A DNA stretch of 64,000 bases from Symbiodinium sp. CCMP2592. Its lineage: Eukaryota; Sar; Dinophyceae; Suessiales; Symbiodiniaceae. The translations under genes and the position numbers were made by a program. The notes below the pieces were generated by a model. That model did not search any database. It had not been told where the DNA came from and saw only the letters and a program-made list of their open reading frames with translations. Of this stretch, positions 49,073 through 60,100 are shown one piece after another. Location: NCBI GenBank assembly GCA_905221615.1, contig CAJNDT010000988.1:25001-89000 (forward strand), in the 5' to 3' direction. The number at the start of each line of letters is the position of its first letter. Position 1 is the stretch's first letter.

Positions 49073-52000
49073 GTGGGTGAAGTTTCATTGGACGGTGACG
49101 ATGAGGTGATCATTGATGTGGAAGGCGACGGTGCGCCGAGCCGCAAGGCCAGAGTCGGAAAACTGAAAGCCGAAGCCAAGACGTTGGCACATCTGTGTAC
49201 TCATCGCTACCGCAATCCATATTGCGAATCGTGCATACGCGCGAAGATGAAGCACTTGCGGACTCAACGAGGTGCATTTCAACGTGTGATCAAACACTGG
49301 GGGGATCTTGTGACGTTCGACTTCCTCGATATGCGCAAGGCCGCCGAAGCGGGTATCGGACTCGATGATGGAGCACGTGAAGTTCTAGTCATCAGAGACA
49401 TCGCCACCAAAATGATCGCAGCAATTCCCACGGCTTCAAGGAATACTGACGAGGTCGTCATGGCCATCAGACGCCTAATGGGGAGACGCAAGATTCATAT
49501 GGCGTATAGTGATGAAGCACCAGAGTTCGATTCAGCTATGGCGCAGTTGAAGATCGTGATAGATCATTCCCTTCCAGGGAAACCCAGTAACAATTCACTC
49601 GCTGAACGATCAAATCAAGAAGTGATCAACACAGTCGCAGCATCCATGCTACACGCCGGATTACCCGCCCAATACTGGTCCTTTGCGCTGAATTGCGTGA
49701 TGCAGAACCTCAACATTGAAGACGTGGAGGGCGATGGTGATTCAGCATGGAAACGAATGACTGGAAAGGACTTCGAGGGAAAAGCCATACCCTTTGGGGC
49801 CAAAGTCTTCTTCAAGCCGACGGATACAAGGCCGAAGACATATGGCAACAAGTTCGATCCAAAGGGGATCCCAGGCATTTTTGCCGGATACATCATCACT
49901 GCTGGTCAAGGATGGTCCAAGAAGTATCGCGTGTGGGACATGAAGGAATTTGCCAATGCGAACTTGTCGATGGACGCATCTGTTCCCAGGAAGTTGATGA
50001 GACCGTACGAGACAGAAGTTATCTACTTCCCAGAGGAGATAACATTTCCCCTGAAAGCCGAGTACGAGAGGATGAACTCAACCATTGAGGGACTCAGGGA
50101 CAACGTTGACCTCGCTGGCAAGGAGATAAAAGACGTCGATGACGGGGACGACGGTCCGCCTGGAGGAAATGGTGGCAACGGGGATGATGATGATCAAGAT
50201 GGTCTTCTTCCTCCACCGGATCCCGGAGAAGATCCTGACTTACAGGACATAGATCCATCTGACATAGAGACGGAGCCGTCTGGCGAAGTCTTCAAGTCAG
50301 TAGAACATGAAGCTATTGATGCTATAGGAGACAAAAGACTCGAAGAACTAGACGAAGAGCTAGGTCTACGTGCAGCACCGCCTCCTTCTGAACCAAAGGT
50401 CACTGGGAAAGATCGGCGATCGCCCCGCGAAGTCGGTCCAACCGGTAGACTCATCCCCGAAGGAGACATCGAAGAACCTGGAGAGATCATTAAGATCTTG
50501 AAAGAAAAGAGGTTGGCTCCTGAGGAGATTGAACATTGGAGTACGGGGAAGAAAGGGGACGGCATTGTATATCTCACTGATGATGGTGAAGCCTGCAAGA
50601 TCGATACAAGGGGAGTTCCATACAAGATCCGAAGCGACGGTCGACGAACCCTTCCTACACGGCGACCTATCCATTCCTATTCTCCGGAAGCATGGAAGAA
50701 AATGAGCGAAGCGGAGAAGAAGGCAGCGTACAAGAAAGAAAAGCGAGACAAAGCTCGAGTTGCCAAGAAAGACCGGAAGAAGGCTGTGATAGGAAAGAAG
50801 ATAGTCACCAAGATTTTGGACAACATGATCTTTCCCAAGATTGTTCCATGTGAAGAAATTGATCTGCAACTCAACGTGTCCATTGACGACGACGATGGAT
50901 GGTCCTGGGCACAGTCCTATGTGGATCAATACACACAAGAGCAATTCTTGTCAGATGTCGTGCCGGCCGTTCCGGCGCATATGGTCATGGATGATAACTG
51001 GATTCCGTCTATGCCGTGTACGACTTCTCACAGAAACGTACATCGGGAAAAGAATCGTGCAGGAGGATCATGCTTCAATGCCATGGTCACTCGACCCGTC
51101 ACACGCAAGGAGATGGTCAACAACCCCAAGGCCATGGAAGCTTTCATGAAAGAATGGAAGGGATTGTGGGACCAAGAGGTGTTTGATTTCTCAACTACGC
51201 GTGAATATGACGACGTCGTCGCTGAGGCAAAGAAGAAAGGTGAGAAAGTACATATGGCGCGAGTACATGGACTGATATACGAGAAAAACTATCAGCTCAA
51301 AGAGGACGATCCTGCCAGGAAGTTCAAAGGGCGAGGTGTATTACTCGGTGATCAGGTCAAAGATCAAAATATGGAAGCCGCGTTGTTTCAGGATTTGGGG
51401 AATTCCCCGGCTACGTTTGACGCCTCACGGTGGGCAGATTATTACGGATGCCTTCCTGGCAACGATGTCCAGATGGCGGATGCTATCCAAGCATACATTC
51501 AGGCGAGACTATCGGGCACTCCATGTTGGGTTGAACTGCCTGATGAAGCCTGGCATCCATCTGCGAAAAGGCATAAATTCCGTAGACCTGTGTGTCGCCT
51601 GATCAAAGCCCTATATGGACATCCTGATGCAGGAACCATGTGGGAACAACATTGCCATACCGCGGTACAGAAAGTAGGATTCAAGCCGATTGGCGACGAA
51701 TGGCCATCATTGTATTTCCACCCGCAGATGAAGCTCTTACTTGTCATCTACGTGGATGATCTCAAGATGGCAGGGCCCAAAGAGAACCTGCCCAAGGGTT
51801 GGGACATGCTGCGCCAAGAACTTCGATTGGAAGAGGAAACGCCACTAGGTTTGTATCTGGGTTGTCGCATCTCCAAGGGCGAGGCAACGTTGCATGACAA
51901 AACGAAGGTGCAGACCGTTACCTACGACATGGAGACGTACCTGGACATGACAGTCAAGAAGTACTGCGACGTGACTGGGTTCGATCCGACAAAATTCAAG

Positions 52001-55000
52001 ACGGTACCATCGCCGAGTCCGGCTGAGGAGACTAAGAATCACCCAGCTCGCGCTCCGGCACAGTCAGGTAAAAGCCATCGATGCACGTGGTGTGGACACA
52101 CCATGCCTGTTGATAAGGATGGTCGGCTTGTTCCGCCTCCACCTATTCCCAAGGCGCCAGAGGAAGAGGAGATCAACGAGGCTAATCGCGGTGCACTTGC
52201 TCCGCAGGCAGCAAGCATTCTCATGAAATTGCTTTATGCCGCGCGCATTTGCCGCTTTGATCTTCTGCGCAGTATCAACAATCTCGCGCGCAAGATCACG
52301 AAATGGACCAAGAAGGAGGATGCTCTTCTTCATCATCTCATGGCCTATGTGCACCAGTCCAAACATCACATGATGATTGGATGGGTCGGGAACTCCTTGG
52401 AGGACTCGTCCATCGGGCTGTTTGCAGATGCGGACTATGCAGGTTGTGGAGAAAGTTTGAAATCTACCTCCGGTGCTCACTTGCACATTCAAGGTTCTCA
52501 CACAAGATTTCCCTTGGCGGGACTTAGCAAAAGGCAGGGGTGCTTGAGTCATTCCACACCTGAGGCCGAGATTGTCGCGGCCGACTTTGCCATGTCACGT
52601 CTTGGATTGCCTGCTATCACGTTGTGGCAGCAGCTTGGGGGGCAAGACCCCAACTTCGTCTTCTACGACGACAACCAGACCATGATCGGGGTGATTCGCA
52701 CGGGCAAGAATCCGACTATGCGTCACTTGGAACGTACCCACGGCATCTGCATTGGATGGATGCATTCTATCTTTCAGGAAGGTTACGTTTCTCTTGCCTA
52801 TGAGGTCACTGCCAAGATGTCAGCGGACATACACACCAAGTCGTTCAAGGATTCTGTGTCCTGGACACACGCGTGTCAGCTCATCAACATTTTTCCGCCG
52901 GCCCTCATTGGCTCCCAAGAGATTATGGATCTGATGCGCCCTACTCATACACAAAGCACGGATGAGAAGGGCCAACAGCATTACTCGTTCAAGAGCGAGG
53001 TGCCTTGTTTTCCTTACACGCAGACGCCGATCCTCCCTCAGGTGTTGTATCGCGCTGGATTGTCGAGTAAGGAAGGCTTGCAAGAACATGACAGTGTGGA
53101 CCCCATCCTGGTTGTCAAGTTCCCGCGCATGCTGCGGGGGCCGCCTTCCGCGTTGCCGCCTGGTCGCTACCTTCGGTCGACTTGGATTCTTCGTGAAGGG
53201 CAGTGGCACCAAATGGAGGACCGTGCTGCTATCCTTGATCAACCGGGCAAGTTCGACCGCTATGTGGAGCGTGCTGTGTTTCAGTACCATCCGGTACGGG
53301 GGCATTTGCGCCCAGCCGCTATTGCGGACGTCCTTGCGCCGCCGTTTTTGCCTCCTCCTGAACCGCCTTTGGGCCAGTCTTATGTGCGCGCCCTGCCCGC
53401 CAAATGGCGAGCGGTGGTTGTCACACTGGCGCGTGCCATCCATGGGGGGTACCAGGGCTTTACATTACCTCTTTGTTTCAACGGCCAGTCCAAAAGTCAA
53501 GCCTCCCAATTCGGCTATGACCAATGGTCGTCAGTGTACGAGGATGTATGGCATGATGCGGCTGAACAGAAAAGGGAATATCAAGGGTATGATGGAGCAA
53601 TTGTGCCTCACGTGGTCAACTTCGCCGAAAACAAACCCAAGGAGGGCCTGGTGATCCAATTCCTCGACCACGATGGAGGGTTGGTCCATACTTACAAAAA
53701 TCCTTACAGCCGTTGGAAATACCGTATCACTATCAAAGATGCTCCAAAGGCAGTGACGGTGTGGACATTGGTAGGAGTCGATGAGGAGAACTGGTGGAAT
53801 GAGTATGCTCCTGGCAAGGACTGCATTGCGCAGCATGCTCCCGATTCTCACTACGACCCTGGGTTGCAAGTAAATGTTCTGAGTATGGGGCGAGAAGTTG
53901 ACGACGCCATGTGTGCTTACCTCTTTGATGTGGTGGAAGCGAGGAAAAACAACCCTAACTCCGTGATCTTCATTGGCGCAGGGGTGTTGGGCAAGAATTC
54001 GTGGCTGAGTCGGAAAATCGCTGACAACCCTGAAAGGGCCAAATTGCGGACAGACTACCCATGGGGGGAGGTCGTCCAAAGAATTGCGCGCAGAGCGGCA
54101 TCGTGGGGGTTCCAAATCATCATCGAAGTACCTCCTCGAGTACAAGTCCAGGAAACCAAGCAGTACAAGGGACTTCAGGAAGATGCCATGTGGAAGAGCA
54201 TCAAGATCCAAGGATGCACTCACGGGCAACGTTATATCTTTCGGGATCCTGTACCTCCCGGAACCGCCGTTGAGCTCGGCTACTGCAAGGATGAATGGGA
54301 GTACATTGCCGCAAACGTCGCGTTGCATCCTAAGTCGTCTGACGTGTGCTCGTCCAAACATTTGCACATGACCGATTCGGACGCTAAGGATCGATCTGAT
54401 AAATGCGAGTTGACTAGCCAAATCTCCAGGAGATTGCTTAAGGCCTTGAATTTTCAGGCAACGGGCGATGGGAGATTGGTAGCAATGCCGTCGAAGGCTG
54501 GTGGACGAAAGCCTGACCGCATGATTGTTGACCTCTGTGGCTTGGGCAATGGCTACGCCGTGCCTAAGTCCACTAAGGGATGCGCTCGCATAACTTGCAA
54601 GGAGCTAATTGGCTCTAAGGCCGATGAGGACAGCCTTATCGGTGCGATGAAGGACGCGTGCCGGAATGACCTGCGCAAACCTGTGCTATTCGTGGCATCG
54701 CTTTTGCGATCAGGTGTTGGTCCTGGAAGTAGTGAAGGGGCTTGCGTGGGGGGTGAGAAACGTTCCGGTGGGAAGTACAAGGTTTTCAGAAGTGTCTTGA
54801 AATCTCTCAAACGCCTGCTGAAGAAGTGTGCGGAATTTTCCGACGTCTATTTTTCGCTTGACATGCCTTCTTCATGTTCATGTTGGTCTTGGCCAGAGTT
54901 GCATGCTCTTGTTTCAAGTGGCAAGGTGACGAAGGTTAAGATTGATGACCATGTTGGTGCTGGTGGCGATGGTGGTGGACGCAGGATCATGTTCTCTAAC

Positions 55001-55246
55001 ATGCCTGAAGCGGATCGTTTGATGGTGAGAATGGATGATTGCTTGGACCATGAATCGAAGAGCAGTTTGTCGCAGCGCATTGATGTGTCATGGCGGTCGA
55101 TTGCGAGGAATGTTCGCAGCCTTGTTCGAGCTCATGTCAGTGTCAGTCATGATGCACATGAATCTGAGGACATTGCATGGCAGCAACGTCAGTGTATAGA
55201 CGCTGATGAAGGGGCTATAACACAGCCCCAACTAAGGAACAACTAA
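49073..55246 (+). CDS. Giant element copy 2 ORF1: integrase-RT-RNase H-extension (2057 codons)
   Basis: Frame after the 46-base deletion, beginning MGEVSLDGDDEV. It contains integrase (HLCTH...CESC, TFDFLD, YSDEAPEF, NNSLAER), reverse transcriptase (YVDD) and RNase H (DADYAG, SADIHTK). Unlike copy 1, it carries the ~490-residue C-terminal extension fused without interruption (VWTLVGVDEENWW across the position of the copy 1 stop). This copy therefore proves that ORF1 ends at the stop equivalent to 39603 in copy 1. As it stands it lacks Gag and protease in frame, so it cannot act alone. Confidence 0.93.
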   Translation: MGEVSLDGDDEVIIDVEGDGAPSRKARVGKLKAEAKTLAHLCTHRYRNPYCESCIRAKMKHLRTQRGAFQRVIKHWGDLVTFDFLDMRKAAEAGIGLDDGAREVLVIRDIATKMIAAIPTASRNTDEVVMAIRRLMGRRKIHMAYSDEAPEFDSAMAQLKIVIDHSLPGKPSNNSLAERSNQEVINTVAASMLHAGLPAQYWSFALNCVMQNLNIEDVEGDGDSAWKRMTGKDFEGKAIPFGAKVFFKPTDTRPKTYGNKFDPKGIPGIFAGYIITAGQGWSKKYRVWDMKEFANANLSMDASVPRKLMRPYETEVIYFPEEITFPLKAEYERMNSTIEGLRDNVDLAGKEIKDVDDGDDGPPGGNGGNGDDDDQDGLLPPPDPGEDPDLQDIDPSDIETEPSGEVFKSVEHEAIDAIGDKRLEELDEELGLRAAPPPSEPKVTGKDRRSPREVGPTGRLIPEGDIEEPGEIIKILKEKRLAPEEIEHWSTGKKGDGIVYLTDDGEACKIDTRGVPYKIRSDGRRTLPTRRPIHSYSPEAWKKMSEAEKKAAYKKEKRDKARVAKKDRKKAVIGKKIVTKILDNMIFPKIVPCEEIDLQLNVSIDDDDGWSWAQSYVDQYTQEQFLSDVVPAVPAHMVMDDNWIPSMPCTTSHRNVHREKNRAGGSCFNAMVTRPVTRKEMVNNPKAMEAFMKEWKGLWDQEVFDFSTTREYDDVVAEAKKKGEKVHMARVHGLIYEKNYQLKEDDPARKFKGRGVLLGDQVKDQNMEAALFQDLGNSPATFDASRWADYYGCLPGNDVQMADAIQAYIQARLSGTPCWVELPDEAWHPSAKRHKFRRPVCRLIKALYGHPDAGTMWEQHCHTAVQKVGFKPIGDEWPSLYFHPQMKLLLVIYVDDLKMAGPKENLPKGWDMLRQELRLEEETPLGLYLGCRISKGEATLHDKTKVQTVTYDMETYLDMTVKKYCDVTGFDPTKFKTVPSPSPAEETKNHPARAPAQSGKSHRCTWCGHTMPVDKDGRLVPPPPIPKAPEEEEINEANRGALAPQAASILMKLLYAARICRFDLLRSINNLARKITKWTKKEDALLHHLMAYVHQSKHHMMIGWVGNSLEDSSIGLFADADYAGCGESLKSTSGAHLHIQGSHTRFPLAGLSKRQGCLSHSTPEAEIVAADFAMSRLGLPAITLWQQLGGQDPNFVFYDDNQTMIGVIRTGKNPTMRHLERTHGICIGWMHSIFQEGYVSLAYEVTAKMSADIHTKSFKDSVSWTHACQLINIFPPALIGSQEIMDLMRPTHTQSTDEKGQQHYSFKSEVPCFPYTQTPILPQVLYRAGLSSKEGLQEHDSVDPILVVKFPRMLRGPPSALPPGRYLRSTWILREGQWHQMEDRAAILDQPGKFDRYVERAVFQYHPVRGHLRPAAIADVLAPPFLPPPEPPLGQSYVRALPAKWRAVVVTLARAIHGGYQGFTLPLCFNGQSKSQASQFGYDQWSSVYEDVWHDAAEQKREYQGYDGAIVPHVVNFAENKPKEGLVIQFLDHDGGLVHTYKNPYSRWKYRITIKDAPKAVTVWTLVGVDEENWWNEYAPGKDCIAQHAPDSHYDPGLQVNVLSMGREVDDAMCAYLFDVVEARKNNPNSVIFIGAGVLGKNSWLSRKIADNPERAKLRTDYPWGEVVQRIARRAASWGFQIIIEVPPRVQVQETKQYKGLQEDAMWKSIKIQGCTHGQRYIFRDPVPPGTAVELGYCKDEWEYIAANVALHPKSSDVCSSKHLHMTDSDAKDRSDKCELTSQISRRLLKALNFQATGDGRLVAMPSKAGGRKPDRMIVDLCGLGNGYAVPKSTKGCARITCKELIGSKADEDSLIGAMKDACRNDLRKPVLFVASLLRSGVGPGSSEGACVGGEKRSGGKYKVFRSVLKSLKRLLKKCAEFSDVYFSLDMPSSCSCWSWPELHALVSSGKVTKVKIDDHVGAGGDGGGRRIMFSNMPEADRLMVRMDDCLDHESKSSLSQRIDVSWRSIARNVRSLVRAHVSVSHDAHESEDIAWQQRQCIDADEGAITQPQLRNN

Positions 55247-55357
55247 GGTCTGACCCGACGGATCGGGGAAGGGTGCCTCTTACAGAGCACCCGGAACCGT
55301 GAAGTCGCATAGGGGTAGGTACTTCTCTCCTACGGAGGAAGGACCGAATCCCGAGCC
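55247..55357 (+). promoter_or_regulatory. ORF1-ORF2 spacer with hairpin, copy 2
   Basis: Same 111-base spacer as in copy 1. The stem GGGTGC/GCACCC is at 55271-55276 and 55287-55292. Confidence 0.5.
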
Positions 55358-57186
55358 ATGGGTGAAAGCTACAATGCCTACGAGCTGGCCTTCGAAGGAG
55401 TGGACCATGAAGAAGTTTTCCCTTCTGGTGGGATGATGCGGACGTTTCTGAAGTTCCACAAGTTTCTGCAGATGTATTCTGAGGACTCGTCGCAGAGCGT
55501 TTCGCTCCCACCGAAGATTACGAAAGACAAAGTGGTCGACAATGATCTCATTCGCACATGGGCAGCTTTCAAAGCACCTCCTTTGGTCTTGCTGTTCACG
55601 TGCGCAAATCTGTCGCCAGGAGGGGATCTTTCCATTCGAGTTCGAGAAATCCTCAAGGCTTGCTTGTTCGCCGCCCCGGAGGAGTACATGGACAAACCCT
55701 ATGGGGAGATCCTCGCCATGGTCATCAAGTTTGGTGGAGGTCTCAAACACATTGTTGCTGATTACGGAGGGAAGTTTCATGCCATCACAAGATTTATGGT
55801 GGATGAGGAAGTGATCCGCGATGATGCAAAGTTGGCTGTGGTTGAACTGGAACATGAAAGAAAACAAGTTCGGTTCGACTTGAACACTGCAACCAGGAAC
55901 ATCGTCAATGCGGACGTGTACTACAATCTCGCCGTTCTCATCAATTCCGTGGAGACGCCCTATCAGGCCGTGACAGACACGAGAATTCAACAATGGTATA
56001 CGGTGAATCAGGACTACTACCACAAGTTGCCTATGTCAGGCAGAGCACCTGACCAATCCGACCTGTTGGGAGAGCCTACGTTATGTAGGGTGTGCAAGCT
56101 GATGTACATGTTCGCAAAGCACACTGGGTATGGGCTTCGGACCTACAACCAGGAATGTGCAGCGGGCAACGATGGCGCTACGCCAATCAACGTTCACCAG
56201 CTGGCTTTGATGATGCGCACATTGCCTCAAGGCATGGGACATCCGCTCGCCTTTGCGATGAACTCACTCCAGGCGTTCAGTGTTTGTCTCCACGTGCTTC
56301 ATTCCTATGTATCATGGATTGATCCACAAACTGGACTCCCGCATTATCGATGGTCTAATGACGTGCTCCCTGATTCCGACTACACCACGTATGCTTTCCT
56401 CAAGTACCATGTGGATGCCGTATGTGCAGCTCAGGACAAGAACGGTTTCCAATTGCCGGATGCGTTCCGTGGCTACACCTGGAATCAATGCGGAGTTGAA
56501 TCTGGGTACGTGGTCGACTGCTCTACCAAACGCGCCACATTGGGCATATGGGAAGCGGAATTCCAACAGATGAGGGCACCAAGTCCGCTTATGCAAGATG
56601 ATGGCCTGTTTCCGCCCAACCTTCAACGGCATCCTAGCTGGGTATACTCAACGGGGAGAGTTGCGATGCCTACGGCAAGCAACCTCGAACCGGAAGGAAT
56701 CGTGCACCCTGAGCATGGAAGAACGCCGGAACAATCGCAAGGATCCGCTGCCGGACCTCGAGCCACCCCTAGCCACGGACCAAAGAGGGCAAGGACGGAC
56801 GAGGCAACGGCATCGGCGTCGTCATCTTCTGCGGCACCTCCTCCACAACAACCGCCTTCGCAACCGGAAGAGGAACCATCGCAACCGACATGGGAGGAAG
56901 CTCCAATCCCTGCTGGCGCTCAGGAAAGTTGGTACCATTATGTCAACATCGATGAGAAGGGCTGTCGTTCGATCTTGCTGACGACGACCCGTGATCACGA
57001 CGAGTACCCACCTGCCATTGATGAGACGCCAAAGTTTGTGGCCAACCACGACGTGGGGACCACACCGATTCAGCATTACGTCAGAAGACTGGTGACCTAT
57101 TTGGCAAGGATTCGTTCCGTCTCACAAAATGATGACAAGGGTCTCAACCTGAAGGTCTACGTGAAGCTGAGTACAAAGGTGTGGCT
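55358..57186 (+). CDS. Giant element copy 2 ORF2, N-terminal quarter
   Basis: Same start as copy 1 (MGESYNAYELAFEG) and near-identical sequence. An extra T at 57186-57187, absent from copy 1 (GGCTTACGG versus GGCTACGG), shifts the frame at ORF2 residue ~610. The remaining codons to the nominal stop at 57308-57310 are out of phase. Function unknown. Confidence 0.87.
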
Positions 57187-57191
57187 TACGG

Positions 57192-60100
57192 ATGTATTCA
57201 CGGCTGTACCATGCATTGGCATTGGTATCATGCGTGCATCTTCCTTCTCCTCCAATGCTTACCTCGGCAGTGATGATCGAGGCAGATCGCGATCTTGTCG
57301 ACAACGATGACATTCCGGAAGAAGCCAGGATCAACACCATGAACACGCTGAACGGATTTCGCAATAGTTTGGGTATGGGTGGCAAACCTGATGCCGCGAC
57401 TATGCGCTCTCAATGCACAATCCTCGTCCAGGACTTTGACATGGTTGCAAGGACCAGGGGATCAACGCACACGTTGAGAGAGAACCTCGGCATGCATGGG
57501 TGGAGCGAGATCTACATTGTGAGCCCGTCGATCACCACAGGTGCCAACTACAACTTCCAAGTCACAAAAGGATCGTTGGAATCTGTGAATGCGACATTGG
57601 ATGGCTTGACTGAAGAGCAGCTTGCAACCGTCACACTGCATTACCATCTGTCTCTCCAGGCAATCCTCATCGAGAACATGTCTTTTCCGATGAGTGAAGT
57701 CGGAGACGGAGCAGCGATCCGTACTGACTTGCAGCGACAGCTCAAGGTGACGTACGTTGACCCTATCATCGCAGCAGGGAAGCGTACCACGCGCCCTCCA
57801 ATTGTCAACATCAACCACGACTTACGGTTCGTTGGAGCAGCTAGCAATTACCTTCAGCACAAAGCTTCTCTGTTCAACGGTTTCCACGCGCTGGGAATGT
57901 ATATTGAACTGGAGTTGCGAGCCCGAGCATGCGTGGTGATTCATGGATCTTCGTTTTGGTCAAGAATGTACAGCCAGATGAAACATGCGTCATCAGGCGT
58001 GCATACACTGTCAGCCGAAAAGGTGCCAGCACCGGACTCTCGGGTCAGGTTCAAATTGGGCTACGCTATCTATGAGAAGCAGCTGTTCTGCGAGAAGATG
58101 GTATCCACGTGCTTCGTTGAGGCATCGAGAATCCGCTCATGGGACGAAACTGTCCGCGCCGACACAGTCGCTCACCCGTCGCTTGTCGAGATTTGGGAGG
58201 ACAAGAGTGAAGTCAAGACGTCCACCAAGATTTCGCAGACATGGTTCACGGGAGAACAACAGCAACAGATCAGGTCGGGTGCCCAGGGTGACACGGTCGC
58301 TGAATCGTCCGCAGTCACCTGGCAGGACTTTGACATCGCCATGACCGTCCCCGAAGCCTATTACGACAACAGGCACTACTGGTTCCGGATCGACACCTAC
58401 GCGACCCCGAACACCGGCTATGTCAAAGGGAGAACGTTCTATTGCCCTGGATGTGACGCAATGAAGTTGGCTGAGTGCTACGCACAGGCCTTCTTCAAGC
58501 CGACTGGAAACGGGTATCCTGGACACTGCATTGGGTGCGCGCATACTTCAGCCTTGAAGATGCAGCATCAAGTCAGCTCCTTCAATGACTTAGTCGCGTC
58601 CCAGAAATACACCTTGGCTTGCGCAAAGCACCTTTATGACCTGAGGCTTCAATTTGTGGACCCTCGCATGGACATCAAGGAGTTCCTCAAAGCTTGTGCG
58701 GAAGTGGTCTACGAAGACATTGGCAAGACGGTTTCTCACTACGGTGGTCTCCGAATCACAGCCAGTCAGGCCATCGAGTACGCGGCATGGGGAAAGGCCA
58801 AACAGTTGGCATGGGACAGAGGATACGATTCCGAAGGCAAGACATGCTACATCTGCTACTACGATGCCGGGAACTGCGCTTATGCTGGTTTCATGAGAAT
58901 GCTTTTGACTCCGGAGGAGCGCCAAGAATGCTACAGAGGGTCAGCCTTGCCCAAGGAGGAACTCCTGGGTGACACGGTGGAGCTGGCACTCGGGCTTCTT
59001 ACAATTGCAATGAGACACCCAAGTCATTTTCCAAATTGGGGTGGCCTTGAGGGGGCAAATGCGTGCGTGAGGGGGATCGAAAGATCATTCTTCCGCTACG
59101 CGTCGGCCGAAGCTATCGAGCTGATCACGGTTGACTCCCCGCGCAAGAGGACACCGCCCAAGAAGAATGAACAAGTCGCTGAGATCGTCAACAACATGTC
59201 CGCTGACCTCGTGATTGACTTCACAGTGATCGTCGATGGCGATATCTACCCCGTAGAAATTGCAAGGACCGACGAGACACAGGCCGCTGACAACGTCACG
59301 GACGATCCAGGGGTCTCTGTTGCTCCACCAATACCTGCACAGGATGTAGATGTGGATGCGCAACCCGAAGAAGAACAAGGTGCAGAAGACCCTGATCCCA
59401 GGCAGATGATTCGTGAAGGATTTGTCGCGCAGCTTCAGGACTATGTGGGAGTACTCGCTCAGGGCGAAATGTCGGTCGGAAGCGATAGACTCACGTTCTG
59501 TATCGCTTGTGGCAGTGATCAACACCATCTGTCCAATTGCACGGAAAATGCTGCGACCCGGGATCTGATACTTCGAAGCATCCAGATCATCAAGGAAAGC
59601 CTTCTTCGATATCCACGTCGCATACCTCCACAACAAGATGAGCCAATGGACGTTGACACCACGGACCATGTGAGTGTCGCATCCTCGGACCGACGACCCA
59701 AGGCCAAAGCCCGACCGCGACGCGGAGGCGAAGCCGTACGGGGTGATGTGGTCTTGATCCGTTACGAGAACAAACACAATCTCTGCACGGATGTGGAGAA
59801 CCGTCGGGGCTTACATGATGCTTGTGGTGTACCACTGCAGGACATGGGACCAGAGAACAGCCAGCGGGTGGTGGACCTCATTGAGCAGCTTTCGGACCAT
59901 CGCGACCGACGCCTACCTCAACGAGGAGACCGTCCTAGCTTTGAATATGATGATACTATTCAGGGCTACACCAATGCAGGCTACGAATGCATCGGCGGCG
60001 GAAGGCCAATCCGATGCGGGATTCTCGACCTGATCCCAACCAAGGGTGCAAGCTTCATCCACAATCGATGGGACATCGTGAACGAAGTTGTCCTTCGCAA

